Positions 1 to 8,473 of a stretch of 64,000 nt of DNA are shown piece by piece. The notes beneath the pieces are model-generated. The model did no database searches and was not told where the DNA came from. It saw nothing but the letters and a program-made list of their open reading frames with translations. The position numbers and the translations under genes are program-made. The DNA is from Aggregatilineales bacterium (GTDB taxonomy: Bacteria > Chloroflexota > Anaerolineae > Aggregatilineales > Phototrophicaceae), in assembly GCA_030834905.1 (NCBI GenBank), contig JAUQWZ010000021.1, positions 310,001-374,000 on the forward strand, given 5' to 3'. The stretch's first letter is position 1. Each line of letters begins with the position of its first letter.

Positions 1-1011
1 GCGCTGGCGGGCTGCTTCTCTGAAAACCCCGCGCCCACATCCCCACCAGAAGCACCCACAACCAACGATGACGAACCCGCAGGCGGACCGCTGGCAGCGC
101 CGGTTTCGCCTGATTTGCCGCAGGTTGACCTGAGCATCGACCGGCTGCGGACGCGCGCCTTTGACGGCAGCGATTTTGTCTTTGAGCAGACGCTTGAGCC
201 GGGCGTGAACTACGACCGCTACGTGGTGTCTTATCTGTCTGACGGCTTAAAGATCTACGCGATGATGACGATTCCTCAGGATGAACGCCCGCCGACGGGC
301 TATCCAGTCGTCATTTTCAATCACGGTTACATTCCGCCCGCCGAATACCGCACCACCGAGCGCTATGTGGCTTATGTGGATGCGTTCGCGCGCAACGGTT
401 ACATCGTCATCAAGTCGGATTATCGCGGTCATGGCAGTTCCGAGGGAAACGCGGGCAACGCTTACGGCAGTTCGGGCTATGTGACCGACGTGCTGAACGC
501 GCTGGCGTCGGCGCGGCGTTATCCCGACGCCGATCCCAACCGCATTGGCATGTGGGGGCATTCGATGGGGGGGTACATCACGCTTCGAGCGATGGTCGCC
601 AACCAGGGCATCAAAGCCGGGGTGATCTGGGCAGGCGTGGTGGCGTCGTATGAGGAGATGTTCCGCAGTTGGTTCGCGCCGGTGGATCGGAACGGACGAC
701 CGGGCTGGCGCACGAATCTGGTGACGCAGTATGGTATGCCGGAAGATAACCCCATGTTCTGGAATTCGCTGTCCGCCAATAGCTACCTGAGCGACCTGTC
801 GGGTCCGGTGCAGATTCATCATGGGACCGGGGATGCGACCGTTCCCTATCTGTATTCAACGCTTCTGGACGAGCAGATTCGGACAGCGGGTAAAACCACC
901 GAACTGTATCTGTATGATGGCGACGATCACAACATCGCCACCAACCGCGATAACGCGCTGACGCTGTCGGTGGTGTTTTTCAACCGCTACGTCAAGGAAA
1001 GCTACCAGTGA
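1..1011 (+). CDS. Alpha/beta hydrolase lipoprotein (5' end outside window)
   Basis: The reading frame is open from base 1 and begins mid-gene. The first codons read ALAGC, a lipobox, so the protein is probably exported and lipid-anchored through that Cys. A Pro/Thr-rich linker follows, then a serine-hydrolase domain of the prolyl-oligopeptidase/dienelactone-hydrolase type: an oxyanion-side NHGY, the nucleophile elbow GHSMGG (base 556 region), an Asp in GTGDATVP and a His in DGDDHN. All three triad members are present, so it should be active; the substrate (ester or peptide) cannot be told. A TTG at 115 can be read as a start but would discard the lipobox. It converges with the MarR gene downstream. 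Confidence 0.85.
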   Translation, partial: ALAGCFSENPAPTSPPEAPTTNDDEPAGGPLAAPVSPDLPQVDLSIDRLRTRAFDGSDFVFEQTLEPGVNYDRYVVSYLSDGLKIYAMMTIPQDERPPTGYPVVIFNHGYIPPAEYRTTERYVAYVDAFARNGYIVIKSDYRGHGSSEGNAGNAYGSSGYVTDVLNALASARRYPDADPNRIGMWGHSMGGYITLRAMVANQGIKAGVIWAGVVASYEEMFRSWFAPVDRNGRPGWRTNLVTQYGMPEDNPMFWNSLSANSYLSDLSGPVQIHHGTGDATVPYLYSTLLDEQIRTAGKTTELYLYDGDDHNIATNRDNALTLSVVFFNRYVKESYQ

Positions 1012-1048
1012 TAGTGCTGTACGCGCGCGCCTGACAAACGAAACAAGC

Positions 1049-1074
1049 GGACACGACGGTGTCGTGTCCCTACG
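1049..1074. repeat. GTAGGG-family palindrome, right half only
   Basis: The sequence reads GGACACGACGGTGTCGTGTCC followed by CTACGG in pieces: a hairpin with GGACACGAC/GTCGTGTCC arms closed by CCCTAC. It matches the right-hand hairpin of the paired repeats elsewhere in the window (for example 40271-40294), without the left-hand hairpin. It lies between convergent genes. Confidence 0.8.
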
Positions 1075-1093
1075 GCGGTCATTGGTGTTTCCG

Positions 1094-1555
1094 TTAAGCG
1101 CCAAATGAGCTGCCGACAATCATACCTACATAGCGGCTGAGATCGGTAATCAGACGGCGGCGTTCGTCTTCGGGAATCAGGGCGATCACGGAACGAAGCT
1201 GGTCGATCAGGCTCTGCTGCACCGCGTTAAAGCGCTCCCAGCCCGCCGCCGTCAGGGTGACGTAAACGGCGCGGCGATCCTGCATGTTCATCTCGCGAAC
1301 GATCAGCGGCGGATCGATAGCTTCGAGCCGCTTGACCAGCCCGGTCATGGTGGCGTTGGTCAGCCCATGCGCCCGCGCGATCTGTCCGATGCCCATGCGT
1401 CCTTCGTGTTCGGAGAGCGTCTTGAGGACGTAAAACTGGGGGACGGTCAGCCCATGGGCGGCAAGATTCTCGGCTAGCCGCTTTTCACCATCGAGGACGA
1501 TTGCGAACAGCATCGTCCAAAACTGGGCAACGTCTCGATCAAGGGATGAGTTCAC
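1094..1555 (-). CDS. MarR-family transcriptional regulator
   Basis: This 153-residue protein has the usual MarR length and layout: an N-terminal dimerisation helix, a winged helix-turn-helix around residues 50-100 (IGQIARAHGLTNATMTGLVKRLE then the DRR-containing wing, MQDRRAVYVTLTAAG) and a C-terminal helix pair. MarR proteins are dimeric cytoplasmic repressors that respond to small phenolic or oxidative signals; the ligand here is unknown. It is divergent from the HTH regulator at 1672, so the 116-bp gap between them holds both promoters. No adjacent efflux pump suggests a target. Confidence 0.9.
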   Translation of the reverse strand: MNSSLDRDVAQFWTMLFAIVLDGEKRLAENLAAHGLTVPQFYVLKTLSEHEGRMGIGQIARAHGLTNATMTGLVKRLEAIDPPLIVREMNMQDRRAVYVTLTAAGWERFNAVQQSLIDQLRSVIALIPEDERRRLITDLSRYVGMIVGSSFGA

Positions 1556-1630
1556 GATGTTTGTCCGTAGTTGAACGCGCTGTTTACAAGTGTAGTTTGG
1601 ATTGTCATGTTAAGAAACATAGGATTCCGC

Positions 1631-1663
1631 TTGACACATTCTCAGATTTGATAATATAATCAA
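1631..1663 (+). promoter_or_regulatory. Consensus promoter with operator-like palindrome on the -10
   Basis: TTGACA (1631-1636), an 18-nt spacer and TATAAT (1655-1660) form a consensus sigma70-type promoter. The expected transcription start near 1667 is only about five bases before the ATG at 1672, so the mRNA would be almost leaderless. The -10 lies within TTGATAATATAATCAA (1648-1663), 14 of 16 bases symmetric, a plausible autoregulatory site. Confidence 0.75.
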
Positions 1664-1671
1664 TTCTTAGA

Positions 1672-2211
1672 ATGAACACACCAAAGATCGACCTGATTTT
1701 GCATCCGGTGCGGATGCGCATCCTGATGGCTGTCGCCGGTAAGCCGATGACCGCCGGGCAGATCGCCGCTATTTTGTCAGATGTTGCCCAGGCGACGCTG
1801 TACCGGCATATCCGGCTGCTGGCAGACGCCGGGATGCTGCAAGTCGTCGAGGAACGCCCAATGCGCGGCACCGTCGAGAAGGTCTATGCGCTCGATCCGG
1901 GACAGGCATACCTGAACGCTGACGAAGCTGCCGACATGACGCGCGATCAGCTTTTGCGCACCTTCACTATGTTTGTCACCTCGCTGATCGGCGATTTTGA
2001 GCGCTACCTACAGCAGGAAAATATCGAACCCGCCCGTGAAATCAGCTTTCAAAAGATGCCGGTGTATCTGAGCGACGAAGACCTGATAAAGGTGAACCAG
2101 GCTGTCAACGCGGCGCTGCTGCCGCTGATGGGCAGCCCAACCAGTAAAGGCAAAAAGCGGCGCATCCTGGTGTCCATTCTGATACCCGACGCCGATGAAC
2201 CGGGCGAATGA
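1672..2211 (+). CDS. ArsR-like winged-helix transcriptional regulator
   Basis: This 179-residue protein starts with an ArsR/HTH_20-type winged helix (residues about 5-75: HPVRMRILMAVAG, then GQIAAIL, then ATLYRHIRLLADAGMLQVV) followed by a C-terminal helical domain containing a charged patch near its end. I see no cysteine metal site, so it is probably not a metal sensor. The ATG lies a few bases after the predicted transcription start and has no Shine-Dalgarno sequence, which fits leaderless translation. It is 35 bp upstream of the exported hydrolase at 2247 on the same strand, so it may control that gene and itself. Confidence 0.85.
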   Translation: MNTPKIDLILHPVRMRILMAVAGKPMTAGQIAAILSDVAQATLYRHIRLLADAGMLQVVEERPMRGTVEKVYALDPGQAYLNADEAADMTRDQLLRTFTMFVTSLIGDFERYLQQENIEPAREISFQKMPVYLSDEDLIKVNQAVNAALLPLMGSPTSKGKKRRILVSILIPDADEPGE

Positions 2212-2246
2212 CCCCACACGAGTCCTAATATCCTAAGGAGGATAGC

Positions 2247-3797
2247 ATGAAGTTTGTATCCAGATGGCTGCTGCTGGCAGTCGTCGTTTGTGCCGCGCTG
2301 GTCGCGCCGCTTGCCGCGCAGGAGGCAGCCGACCCCGAAGTGATCACGCTGATTCCGCATACTGACGAAGGATATGGCATCGAGACGGTCATCCCTGAAG
2401 GCTGGACGGAAGCCGGCAATGGCATCTATATGCGGTCTGCCAGCCCGACCGATACGACCGTTCTGGCGCAGCAGGCAGCGCCGATGAATGCCGAGTCGCT
2501 GTTGAGCGCGCTGCTGCCGCAGTTGGCGCTTACCGAAGCGCCAGAGAGCGTTGGCAGCTACAGCGGCGTGCTTGAATGGACGCTGTATCAGGTTGATGTC
2601 TCGGTCGGCGCCATCAATGTGAGCGTCGATCTGGCGCTGGCGGAAGCAGAGGGGACAACCTACATCGTCCTGCTGCAAACCGCGCCTGAGGAGTATGAGG
2701 CGCTCCACGCGACGGTCTTCCTGCCGACGCTCGATACGCTGACGCCCATCGCTGCCGATGAGTCGGACGAAACGCTGCCGTATCTCGTCGAAGAAGTGAC
2801 GTTTGACAATGACGATGTGACACTGGCGGGCACGCTGACCCTGCCGCCAACCGACGGACCGCACCCGGTGGTGGTGCTGGTTTCGGGCAGCGGACCGCAG
2901 GATCGTGACGAATCGCTGGGCGGCGGAATCGCGATCAAGCCGTTCCGGCTGCTGGCGGACGGTCTGACCCGCGCTGGCGTGGCTGTCCTGCGCTACGATG
3001 ATCGCGGCGTTGGCGAATCGACCGGCAATTTCTCGGCGGCGCTGGTGCAGGATTTCGCGTCTGACGCCGAAGCGGCGATCAGCTACCTGCTCACCCGTGA
3101 GGATATCGATCCCGATCAGATCGGCTTGCTGGGTCATAGTGAAGGCGGCTTGGTCGCGGCGATGCTGGGGGCGAGCAGTGAGGATCTCGATTTCATCGTC
3201 TCGCTGGCAGGTCCCGGCGTCAACGGGCGTGACGTACTGCTGCTGCAAAACGAGCTGCTGCTGCGAGCCGAAGGCGCGACACAGGAACAAATTGACGCGC
3301 AGGTCGGCTTTGTGGAAGCGCTAATGGAAGTGCTGGACGATCCGGAAGCGATTGAAGAACTGACCTATGAGTTCGCGCTTGAACAGGCGGCGCTGCTGTC
3401 CGAAGAAGAGCGCGCCTCTGTGGGTGATGTCGAACAGTACGCGCGCGCCGCAGCGCAGCAAACCGCGCAGCAATACAGTGCTGGCTGGTTCTCGTCGTTC
3501 ATCAACTACGATCCTTCGCCGGACTGGGCGCAGACGACGATACCGGTGCTGGCGATCTTCGGTGGTAAGGACGTGCAGGTGGATGCCGAACAGAACGGAC
3601 CCGCGATTGAAGCGGCGCTGGAGGAAGCGGGCAACGAGAACTACGAGGTCGTCGTGCTGCCCGACGCCAACCACCTGTTCCAGCAGGCAGAGACGGGCGG
3701 GCTGTCAGAATACGGCACGCTGCCAGCAGAGTTCACGCCCGAACTGCTGCCAACGCTCATCGAATGGCTTGAATCAGTCGTTACGATTGCTGAATAA
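2247..3797 (+). CDS. Secreted alpha/beta hydrolase
   Basis: The 516-residue protein has an N-terminal signal peptide (residues about 1-24, cleavage after PLAAQ region) preceded by a strong ribosome site, AGGAGG. Residues about 30-175 form an unrecognised beta-rich N-terminal domain; the hydrolase fold follows from about 182, with LVSGSGPQDRDE near the oxyanion hole, YDDRGVGES, the nucleophile elbow GHSEGG (Ser298), an Asp in GGKDVQVD and a His in DANHLF. This layout is common in secreted BAAT/DLH-like esterases of unknown substrate. It probably shares a transcript with the HTH regulator upstream. A hairpin with a short T-run follows the stop. Confidence 0.88.
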   Translation: MKFVSRWLLLAVVVCAALVAPLAAQEAADPEVITLIPHTDEGYGIETVIPEGWTEAGNGIYMRSASPTDTTVLAQQAAPMNAESLLSALLPQLALTEAPESVGSYSGVLEWTLYQVDVSVGAINVSVDLALAEAEGTTYIVLLQTAPEEYEALHATVFLPTLDTLTPIAADESDETLPYLVEEVTFDNDDVTLAGTLTLPPTDGPHPVVVLVSGSGPQDRDESLGGGIAIKPFRLLADGLTRAGVAVLRYDDRGVGESTGNFSAALVQDFASDAEAAISYLLTREDIDPDQIGLLGHSEGGLVAAMLGASSEDLDFIVSLAGPGVNGRDVLLLQNELLLRAEGATQEQIDAQVGFVEALMEVLDDPEAIEELTYEFALEQAALLSEEERASVGDVEQYARAAAQQTAQQYSAGWFSSFINYDPSPDWAQTTIPVLAIFGGKDVQVDAEQNGPAIEAALEEAGNENYEVVVLPDANHLFQQAETGGLSEYGTLPAEFTPELLPTLIEWLESVVTIAE

Positions 3798-3830
3798 GAC
3801 GCTTCAGCCAGATTTAAGTATCGGTTCCTC

Positions 3831-3867
3831 AGCAGTCGGGCAGGTAGTTGCGCCCGGCTGCTGTTTT
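3831..3867 (+). terminator. Probable intrinsic terminator
   Basis: Arms AGCAGTCGGGC (3831-3841) and GCCCGGCTGCT (3852-3862) pair with one mismatch and are followed by GTTTTA. It lies 33 bp after the hydrolase stop and also overlaps the stop of the small convergent HTH gene. Confidence 0.6.
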
Positions 3868-4087
3868 ATATCTGGGCGGGCGCTGCCAGCAGCCCCAGAC
3901 CGGCTTCGGTCAGCTTGTAGCGGTGGAAGCCGTCGCGTTCGGCGCGCATCTCCACAAAGGCTTTTTTGCACAGCCGCTGGAGCGCCCGATCTCCGAAGGC
4001 TTGTTCATCCGGGATGAGGATGCCGTTCGCGCGCATCATTGCCAGCACCTTCAAAACCCGTTGTTCACTTTTGGTGAGATTCTTCAC
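3866..4087 (-). CDS. Small winged-helix DNA-binding protein
   Basis: The reading frame is open back to 4249, but the conserved-looking part begins at a GTG at 4085-4087 preceded by a purine-rich AAAGGGAAG; upstream translation looks non-coding and covers a palindromic repeat. The resulting 73-residue protein reads as a single winged helix: LTKSEQRVLKVLAMMRANGILIPDEQ, a second helix ALQRLCKKAFVE and a wing RDGFHRYKLTEAG ending in LGLLA. The pattern resembles small MarR/PadR-like regulators or phage-type HTH proteins. No ligand domain is present. The function is unknown and the start is uncertain. Confidence 0.5.
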   Translation of the reverse strand: MKNLTKSEQRVLKVLAMMRANGILIPDEQAFGDRALQRLCKKAFVEMRAERDGFHRYKLTEAGLGLLAAPAQI

Positions 4088-4183
4088 TGGACTTCCCTTT
4101 CCAGACCCTTCCCTGATCTGCGATGTATGCTTCCAGAGCTGTGACAAACCACCGCCGACTGGCAACCCGCCAGCAGTAATAGA

Positions 4184-4259
4184 AGTTACGCAGTTGACCG
4201 ATCTGACAGTGGGCTTAAGCCCACTGTCTAAGCGAGATTGCCTGCTCAACTGCGTAAGT
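4184..4259. repeat. Nested palindrome element, copy 1 (MITE-like)
   Basis: The centre (4205-4228) is a perfect 24-bp palindrome made of GACAGTGGGCTT and its reverse complement. It lies between outer inverted arms AGTTACGCAGTTGA (4184-4197) and TCAACTGCGTAAGT (4246-4259), matching at 13 of 14 positions. The whole unit is 76 bp and non-coding. The same core recurs at 16131-16154 inside unrelated outer arms. Confidence 0.75.
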
Positions 4260-4545
4260 CCTAAGTAATTTATCGGACGCTATATTACTATACTTCTATT
4301 TATAGCTTACCAACATTAAGATGGAGTCGTCCACAATATTTACTATTTGTGGTTTTGCTGGCTACAGTGACCTGAAAAACGTAAAGAGCAGTACCAGCCA
4401 CTGGCTACGACTCGCAAACATCCTTCATGGAGGGTGATTGTCGTCGTCGGAAAAAAGTTTGCCTGGAAACAAGAAACCACATTGTAATAGGGAAAGCGGC
4501 AGGCAGCGGGTGCAATCTATCGATGTTTTGCCGACAAATGTCACA
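4260..4545. other. Intergenic stretch without recognised gene
   Basis: This AT-richer stretch lies between the palindrome element and the stop of the PPC protein. It contains two loosely similar copies of GGCTACAGTGAC / GGCTACGACTC but no convincing promoter, terminator or coding frame. The reading frame that enters it on the plus strand is an antisense shadow of the PPC gene. Confidence 0.5.
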
Positions 4546-6894
4546 TCAGGCAGTAGGTTCATTCGAGCGCTGAAGGGTGAGGCGGAAGCTGCCGGTAGTC
4601 GTGCCGTCGCGGACGCCAAAACGGGTCACGCTGATGACGTATTCGCCGGTGGCTGGCAGGGTATACGCCAGCAGCGAATCGCGCGTGTCCGGGTCGGCGT
4701 CGTCGTTAGAGCCGCCGGGCAGGTTGTTGTTGTCGGCGTCGCGCAGAATAACAATCGGATCGAGATCGTCGGTCAGACGCTCGACGCGGATCATCACCTG
4801 GTCGTCGGCGTCGCCCTCGAACTGGTAAAAAAGCGCGTAGCGGTCATTGGTGATGGCTCCGGTCAGGCTTTCGCCGTAGCGGATGACCACATCACCGCCC
4901 TCGCTGGCTTCCTGCTGGGGCGAGGGAGTCGTCACCCTGCCGGGGCTGGTGATGCCAGCTTCGCCATCGTCGATGACGCGCATCCCGGCTTCAAAGCGCT
5001 GGCTCGGGCGCAGCTCGCCGCTGGATTCAAGAATGTTCTCGCCGTTGACGGACACCGCCAGCGAAAACGGCACCGGGTCTTCGCGCTGGCAGCCATCCTG
5101 ATACCAGACCCAGACGCCATAATCGCCCGTGACCAGCGCGTCCGGCGACCAGTAGATATGTTCCACCGGATCGGCGCTTGGCGTCTGGCAGCCGGTGTTG
5201 CTGTCAATTTGAAGCGTGCCGCCGCTGGGCGATACCGGATGGCTCCACGAGATCGTCCGACCAAGCGGATCGCGCACGAACAGATTCAGATCGGCGACGC
5301 CCGACCAGCGCAGGGTCGCTGTGACCGCGCCGTTTTCGAGCGAAATTGCGCCAGCGGTGAGCGCGAGGTTGAACTCACCGGTCGTCGCCCCACGCGCCAG
5401 ATCGCTACGCGAGGCGAGGATGTAGTAGTCGCCATCCTTAGGCAGCGGGAACTGGGTTATACGCGCGTTCAGGGTATTGATGCTGGCGTCATCGTTGGCG
5501 GCGATCTCGTTGAGGTCGCTGTCCATCAGGATCAGATACGAATCGAGGCTACCGGTGACGCGGTTCATGGTGATGGTCACCAGATCGCCGGTCTTGCCGG
5601 AGAAGCGATAGTAGCGCAGCGGCGCGTCGCCATCCAGCGCGGCGGGATAGTCCTTGTTGTAGCTCACCGGCGTAATATCGAGACGCTCGATGTTTGCCGG
5701 GAAGCTGGTGAGGCGCAGGCTGAAGCCGCCGCCCGCCTGTGGGTTGCGGTTGGTCACTTCGAGGATGTAGGGTCCGCTGCGTGGAATCGACGTGATGCGC
5801 AGGATGGAGAAGCGCTCGCCCTGGGCAGGGCTGGCAACTGGCTCCTGTTCGACATCGCGCAGGGTAAGCTGCGGCTGAACGCCGCTTTCGGCTTCGGAGG
5901 CGAACATGGTGACGGCGATCTGGTCGCCCAGCCGAGCGTTGATGATATACGAGACGGTCGAGATTTCCGGCGTGAACGCGCCCGTCACCGCGTCGCCAAT
6001 CTGGAGGACGGCGGAGGCGAGGCGGTTGACAAACAGATCGAACATGCCCGCCCCACTGCGGGACGAAACTTCGATCAGATACCAGCCCGTTTCGGGCAGC
6101 GTGGTATAGCCGATGATCAGACCGGTGCTGGTTTCCGCCTCGCGGCTGATATCTTCCGAATTGCGGTTGAGGATGCGTACCTGCGGCACCAGCGTGTCGC
6201 GGGGGGTGACTTCGACGCGGACGAGGTCGCCCTGCTGCCCGCCAATGGCAAAGTAGCGGCGCGGCGCATCGTCCGTCAGCGCATTGGCGTAGACCACGTC
6301 GCCGTAATCGAGCCGCGTGAACTGAACCGGAAAGGTGGGATCGACGCTCAGGGGATCGGCGGGTGGTTGGGCGGACTGCGTTCCGGCAATTGCCAGCGTC
6401 AGGCGGAAAGTGCCGGTGCTGCGCCCCTCTGGGAAGCGGGTCGCTTCGATGGTGTAGGTGCCGCCCTGTGTCAGCGTGAGGGCGATCAGCGAGTTGCGGT
6501 TGCCGCCTGCCGCGTCGTCGTTGCGCCCGATCAGCACGCCCTCGGCGTCGTAGAGCGAGAGGAACGGATCGAGATCGCCGGAGGTGGTTTCCATGCGGAT
6601 CGTCACGCTGTCGTCGCGGTTTGCCTCGAAGCTGTAGCGGGCGCTGGAGAAAGCGTCGTTGATGTTGCCTTCAATGCTGCCGGGTCGGATCGGGAACACG
6701 GGCGCGGTCGTCGCCGTTGGCGCGGGGGTATTGGTTGGCTGGGCGAAGGGCGGCGCTGCCGCTTCGGTCAGGTCAGGCGACTCGGTTGCGATGGTGGTTG
6801 GCGCAGGCGCAGGCTCATCCGGCGTCTGCGCGGACAGCGGCAGCGCGAACAGGCAGACCAGCAGCGGAAGGAGGCGTTTGAGCCGCATGATCAT
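4546..6894 (-). CDS. Secreted multi-PPC-domain protein with DUF2135-like module
   Basis: This 782-residue protein has a signal peptide (LLPLLVCLFALPLSAQ) and a Thr/Pro linker (residues about 24-65). At least four beta-sandwich repeats of the bacterial pre-peptidase C-terminal (PPC) kind follow, each with a DLDPFLSLYDAEG- or SLDSYLILMDSD-like strand, an NDDA turn and a G-Y-I or G-T-Y-T-I strand. Between about 525 and 650 is a module with DLNLFVRDPLG and a GDYGVWVWYQDG strand, like DUF2135. No protease domain is present, so it is probably a cell-surface adhesion or sugar-binding protein. It ends an apparent minus-strand run that begins with the two-component system. Confidence 0.85.
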   Translation of the reverse strand: MIMRLKRLLPLLVCLFALPLSAQTPDEPAPAPTTIATESPDLTEAAAPPFAQPTNTPAPTATTAPVFPIRPGSIEGNINDAFSSARYSFEANRDDSVTIRMETTSGDLDPFLSLYDAEGVLIGRNDDAAGGNRNSLIALTLTQGGTYTIEATRFPEGRSTGTFRLTLAIAGTQSAQPPADPLSVDPTFPVQFTRLDYGDVVYANALTDDAPRRYFAIGGQQGDLVRVEVTPRDTLVPQVRILNRNSEDISREAETSTGLIIGYTTLPETGWYLIEVSSRSGAGMFDLFVNRLASAVLQIGDAVTGAFTPEISTVSYIINARLGDQIAVTMFASEAESGVQPQLTLRDVEQEPVASPAQGERFSILRITSIPRSGPYILEVTNRNPQAGGGFSLRLTSFPANIERLDITPVSYNKDYPAALDGDAPLRYYRFSGKTGDLVTITMNRVTGSLDSYLILMDSDLNEIAANDDASINTLNARITQFPLPKDGDYYILASRSDLARGATTGEFNLALTAGAISLENGAVTATLRWSGVADLNLFVRDPLGRTISWSHPVSPSGGTLQIDSNTGCQTPSADPVEHIYWSPDALVTGDYGVWVWYQDGCQREDPVPFSLAVSVNGENILESSGELRPSQRFEAGMRVIDDGEAGITSPGRVTTPSPQQEASEGGDVVIRYGESLTGAITNDRYALFYQFEGDADDQVMIRVERLTDDLDPIVILRDADNNNLPGGSNDDADPDTRDSLLAYTLPATGEYVISVTRFGVRDGTTTGSFRLTLQRSNEPTA

Positions 6895-6976
6895 CGGAAC
6901 TTTCCTCGTGGCACATCGACCATGTTACCACAGAAGCGCGGCGCGGGCGCGGCGTTTGCGGCGAAAGCACCGGGAA

Positions 6977-8473
6977 TTAGGGGGTGATTCCGCCGCGCCG
7001 CCTTGCGGCTGCCGTCACGTTCGCCAGCGGCAGCCAGAGGGTGAAGGTCGAGCCGCGCCCTTCGCCATCGCTGGCGGCGGTGACTCTGCCGCCATGCGCC
7101 TGGACGATCTCATGGACGATTGCCAGCCCCAAGCCGGTCCCGCGCCGGGGACCGCGCGCCTTATCCACCTGATAGAAGCGCTCGAAAATGCGGGCAAGCT
7201 GGGCGGGCGCAATGCCGATGCCGGTATCCGTCACGCTGACCTCTACTCCGGCATCGACCACCTGAGTGCGAACGGTCACGCTGCCGCCGCCGGGCGTGTA
7301 GCTGATGGCATTGCTGATAAGGTTGGTCAGCACCTGCGCCAGCCGGTCGCCGTCACCGGCAACTTCGGGCACCGGCGCGGTTTCGAGGCGCAGATCAACC
7401 CCCTTTTCACGGGCGACAATCGCCAGCTTCTGCCCGACCGCGTCGGTAAGCTGCTTCATATCGAGGGCGGTCATTTGCATCGACAGCCGTCCCGCCTGCA
7501 AGCGGGCGAGATCGGTTAGCTCGACCACCATTCGGTTCAGCCGCGCCGCCTCGTCGTAGATAATGGTGGCGGCGGAGACGGGATCGCTCGCCGCGCCGTC
7601 GATGATCGCCTGCGAAAAGCCCTGAATGCTGGTCAGCGGCGTTTTCAGATCGTGCGAGACGTTGGCGAGAAAATCCTGCTGCGACTGCTGCTCGCCCTGC
7701 ACTTCGTCGGTCATGCGGTTGAAGGCTTCGGCAACGGCGCGCACTTCATTGGGTCCTTCGATAGGTACTCGCTGGTGGAAGCGCCCGCCGGAAACTTCGG
7801 CGGCGGCTTTGGCGACCGTTTGCAGCGGGCGGGCAATGCTGCGGCTGATGAGGACGGCAAGCACTATCGCCACCAGCAGCCCGACGACCGCCGCCTGAAG
7901 CAGCATCGGCAGAATCTCGGTGCCAAACGCCGACAGCGCATCCTGAAGCGACTGCGTGGGGCGCGGATCGGCGATCAGGATGTAGTAGCGCTCGCCGCGC
8001 AGCGAACGCAGCGCGGGCAGCCCAACGAACAGCCATTCCTGGCTGGAATCGATGAAGCTGCCAGCGATACCCTCAACCGGGACAAAGACGTTGCGCACCA
8101 ACTGCCGGGTGACGGGATAATCCTCAATGGCGGCATGGAATGCCGCGCCCGATTCAAACCGGCTGCTGCTGTCGTACAGCATCAACTGGCTGGGGGAACT
8201 GATCACCAGGATGCGCACGTCGCGTTCTTCGGCGATCTGGGTGAGCTGTTCGGTGACGGTGTTCAGGGTGGGAAGCCCCCGCATTGGACGAGCGCCGCCG
8301 ACAAGCTGGTCAATATCAAGATCCAGCGCCAGATAAGCAAGCTGCTGCCAGGTCGATTGCGCCGGTACGGGGCGAGTGTTGAGCAGGTAAATCGCCGCCA
8401 CCAGGATCACGCCAATCGTCACCGCCAGCAGCAGGATATACGAGGCGAGCAGGCGACCACGCAGACCCATCAT
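6977..8473 (-). CDS. Membrane sensor histidine kinase
   Basis: The 498-residue protein has TM1 (about 10-31), an extracellular sensor region (about 32-187), TM2 (about 188-209), a HAMP linker ending near 262, a HisKA helix with the phospho-acceptor in SHDLKTPLTS (His274) and a complete HATPase_c domain: N box NLISNAISYTP, G1 DTGIGIAP, F box ERFYQ and G2 RRGTGLGLA. It should autophosphorylate and pass phosphate to the response regulator encoded immediately upstream, whose stop overlaps this start by four bases. The signal is unknown; the extracellular domain is not a recognisable PAS or CHASE type. Confidence 0.95.
   Translation of the reverse strand: MMGLRGRLLASYILLLAVTIGVILVAAIYLLNTRPVPAQSTWQQLAYLALDLDIDQLVGGARPMRGLPTLNTVTEQLTQIAEERDVRILVISSPSQLMLYDSSSRFESGAAFHAAIEDYPVTRQLVRNVFVPVEGIAGSFIDSSQEWLFVGLPALRSLRGERYYILIADPRPTQSLQDALSAFGTEILPMLLQAAVVGLLVAIVLAVLISRSIARPLQTVAKAAAEVSGGRFHQRVPIEGPNEVRAVAEAFNRMTDEVQGEQQSQQDFLANVSHDLKTPLTSIQGFSQAIIDGAASDPVSAATIIYDEAARLNRMVVELTDLARLQAGRLSMQMTALDMKQLTDAVGQKLAIVAREKGVDLRLETAPVPEVAGDGDRLAQVLTNLISNAISYTPGGGSVTVRTQVVDAGVEVSVTDTGIGIAPAQLARIFERFYQVDKARGPRRGTGLGLAIVHEIVQAHGGRVTAASDGEGRGSTFTLWLPLANVTAAARRRGGITP

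Noticed and set aside
2049..3290. A 413-codon minus-strand open frame
   Set aside because: It spans the ends of two well-supported plus-strand genes and has low-complexity Arg/Gln-rich translation.
4438..6987. An 849-codon open frame on the plus strand
   Set aside because: It is antisense to the PPC protein, whose signal peptide and repeated domains are clear. The antisense translation is rich in Arg, Gly, Ala and Val without any domain, as expected from GC-rich shadow frames.
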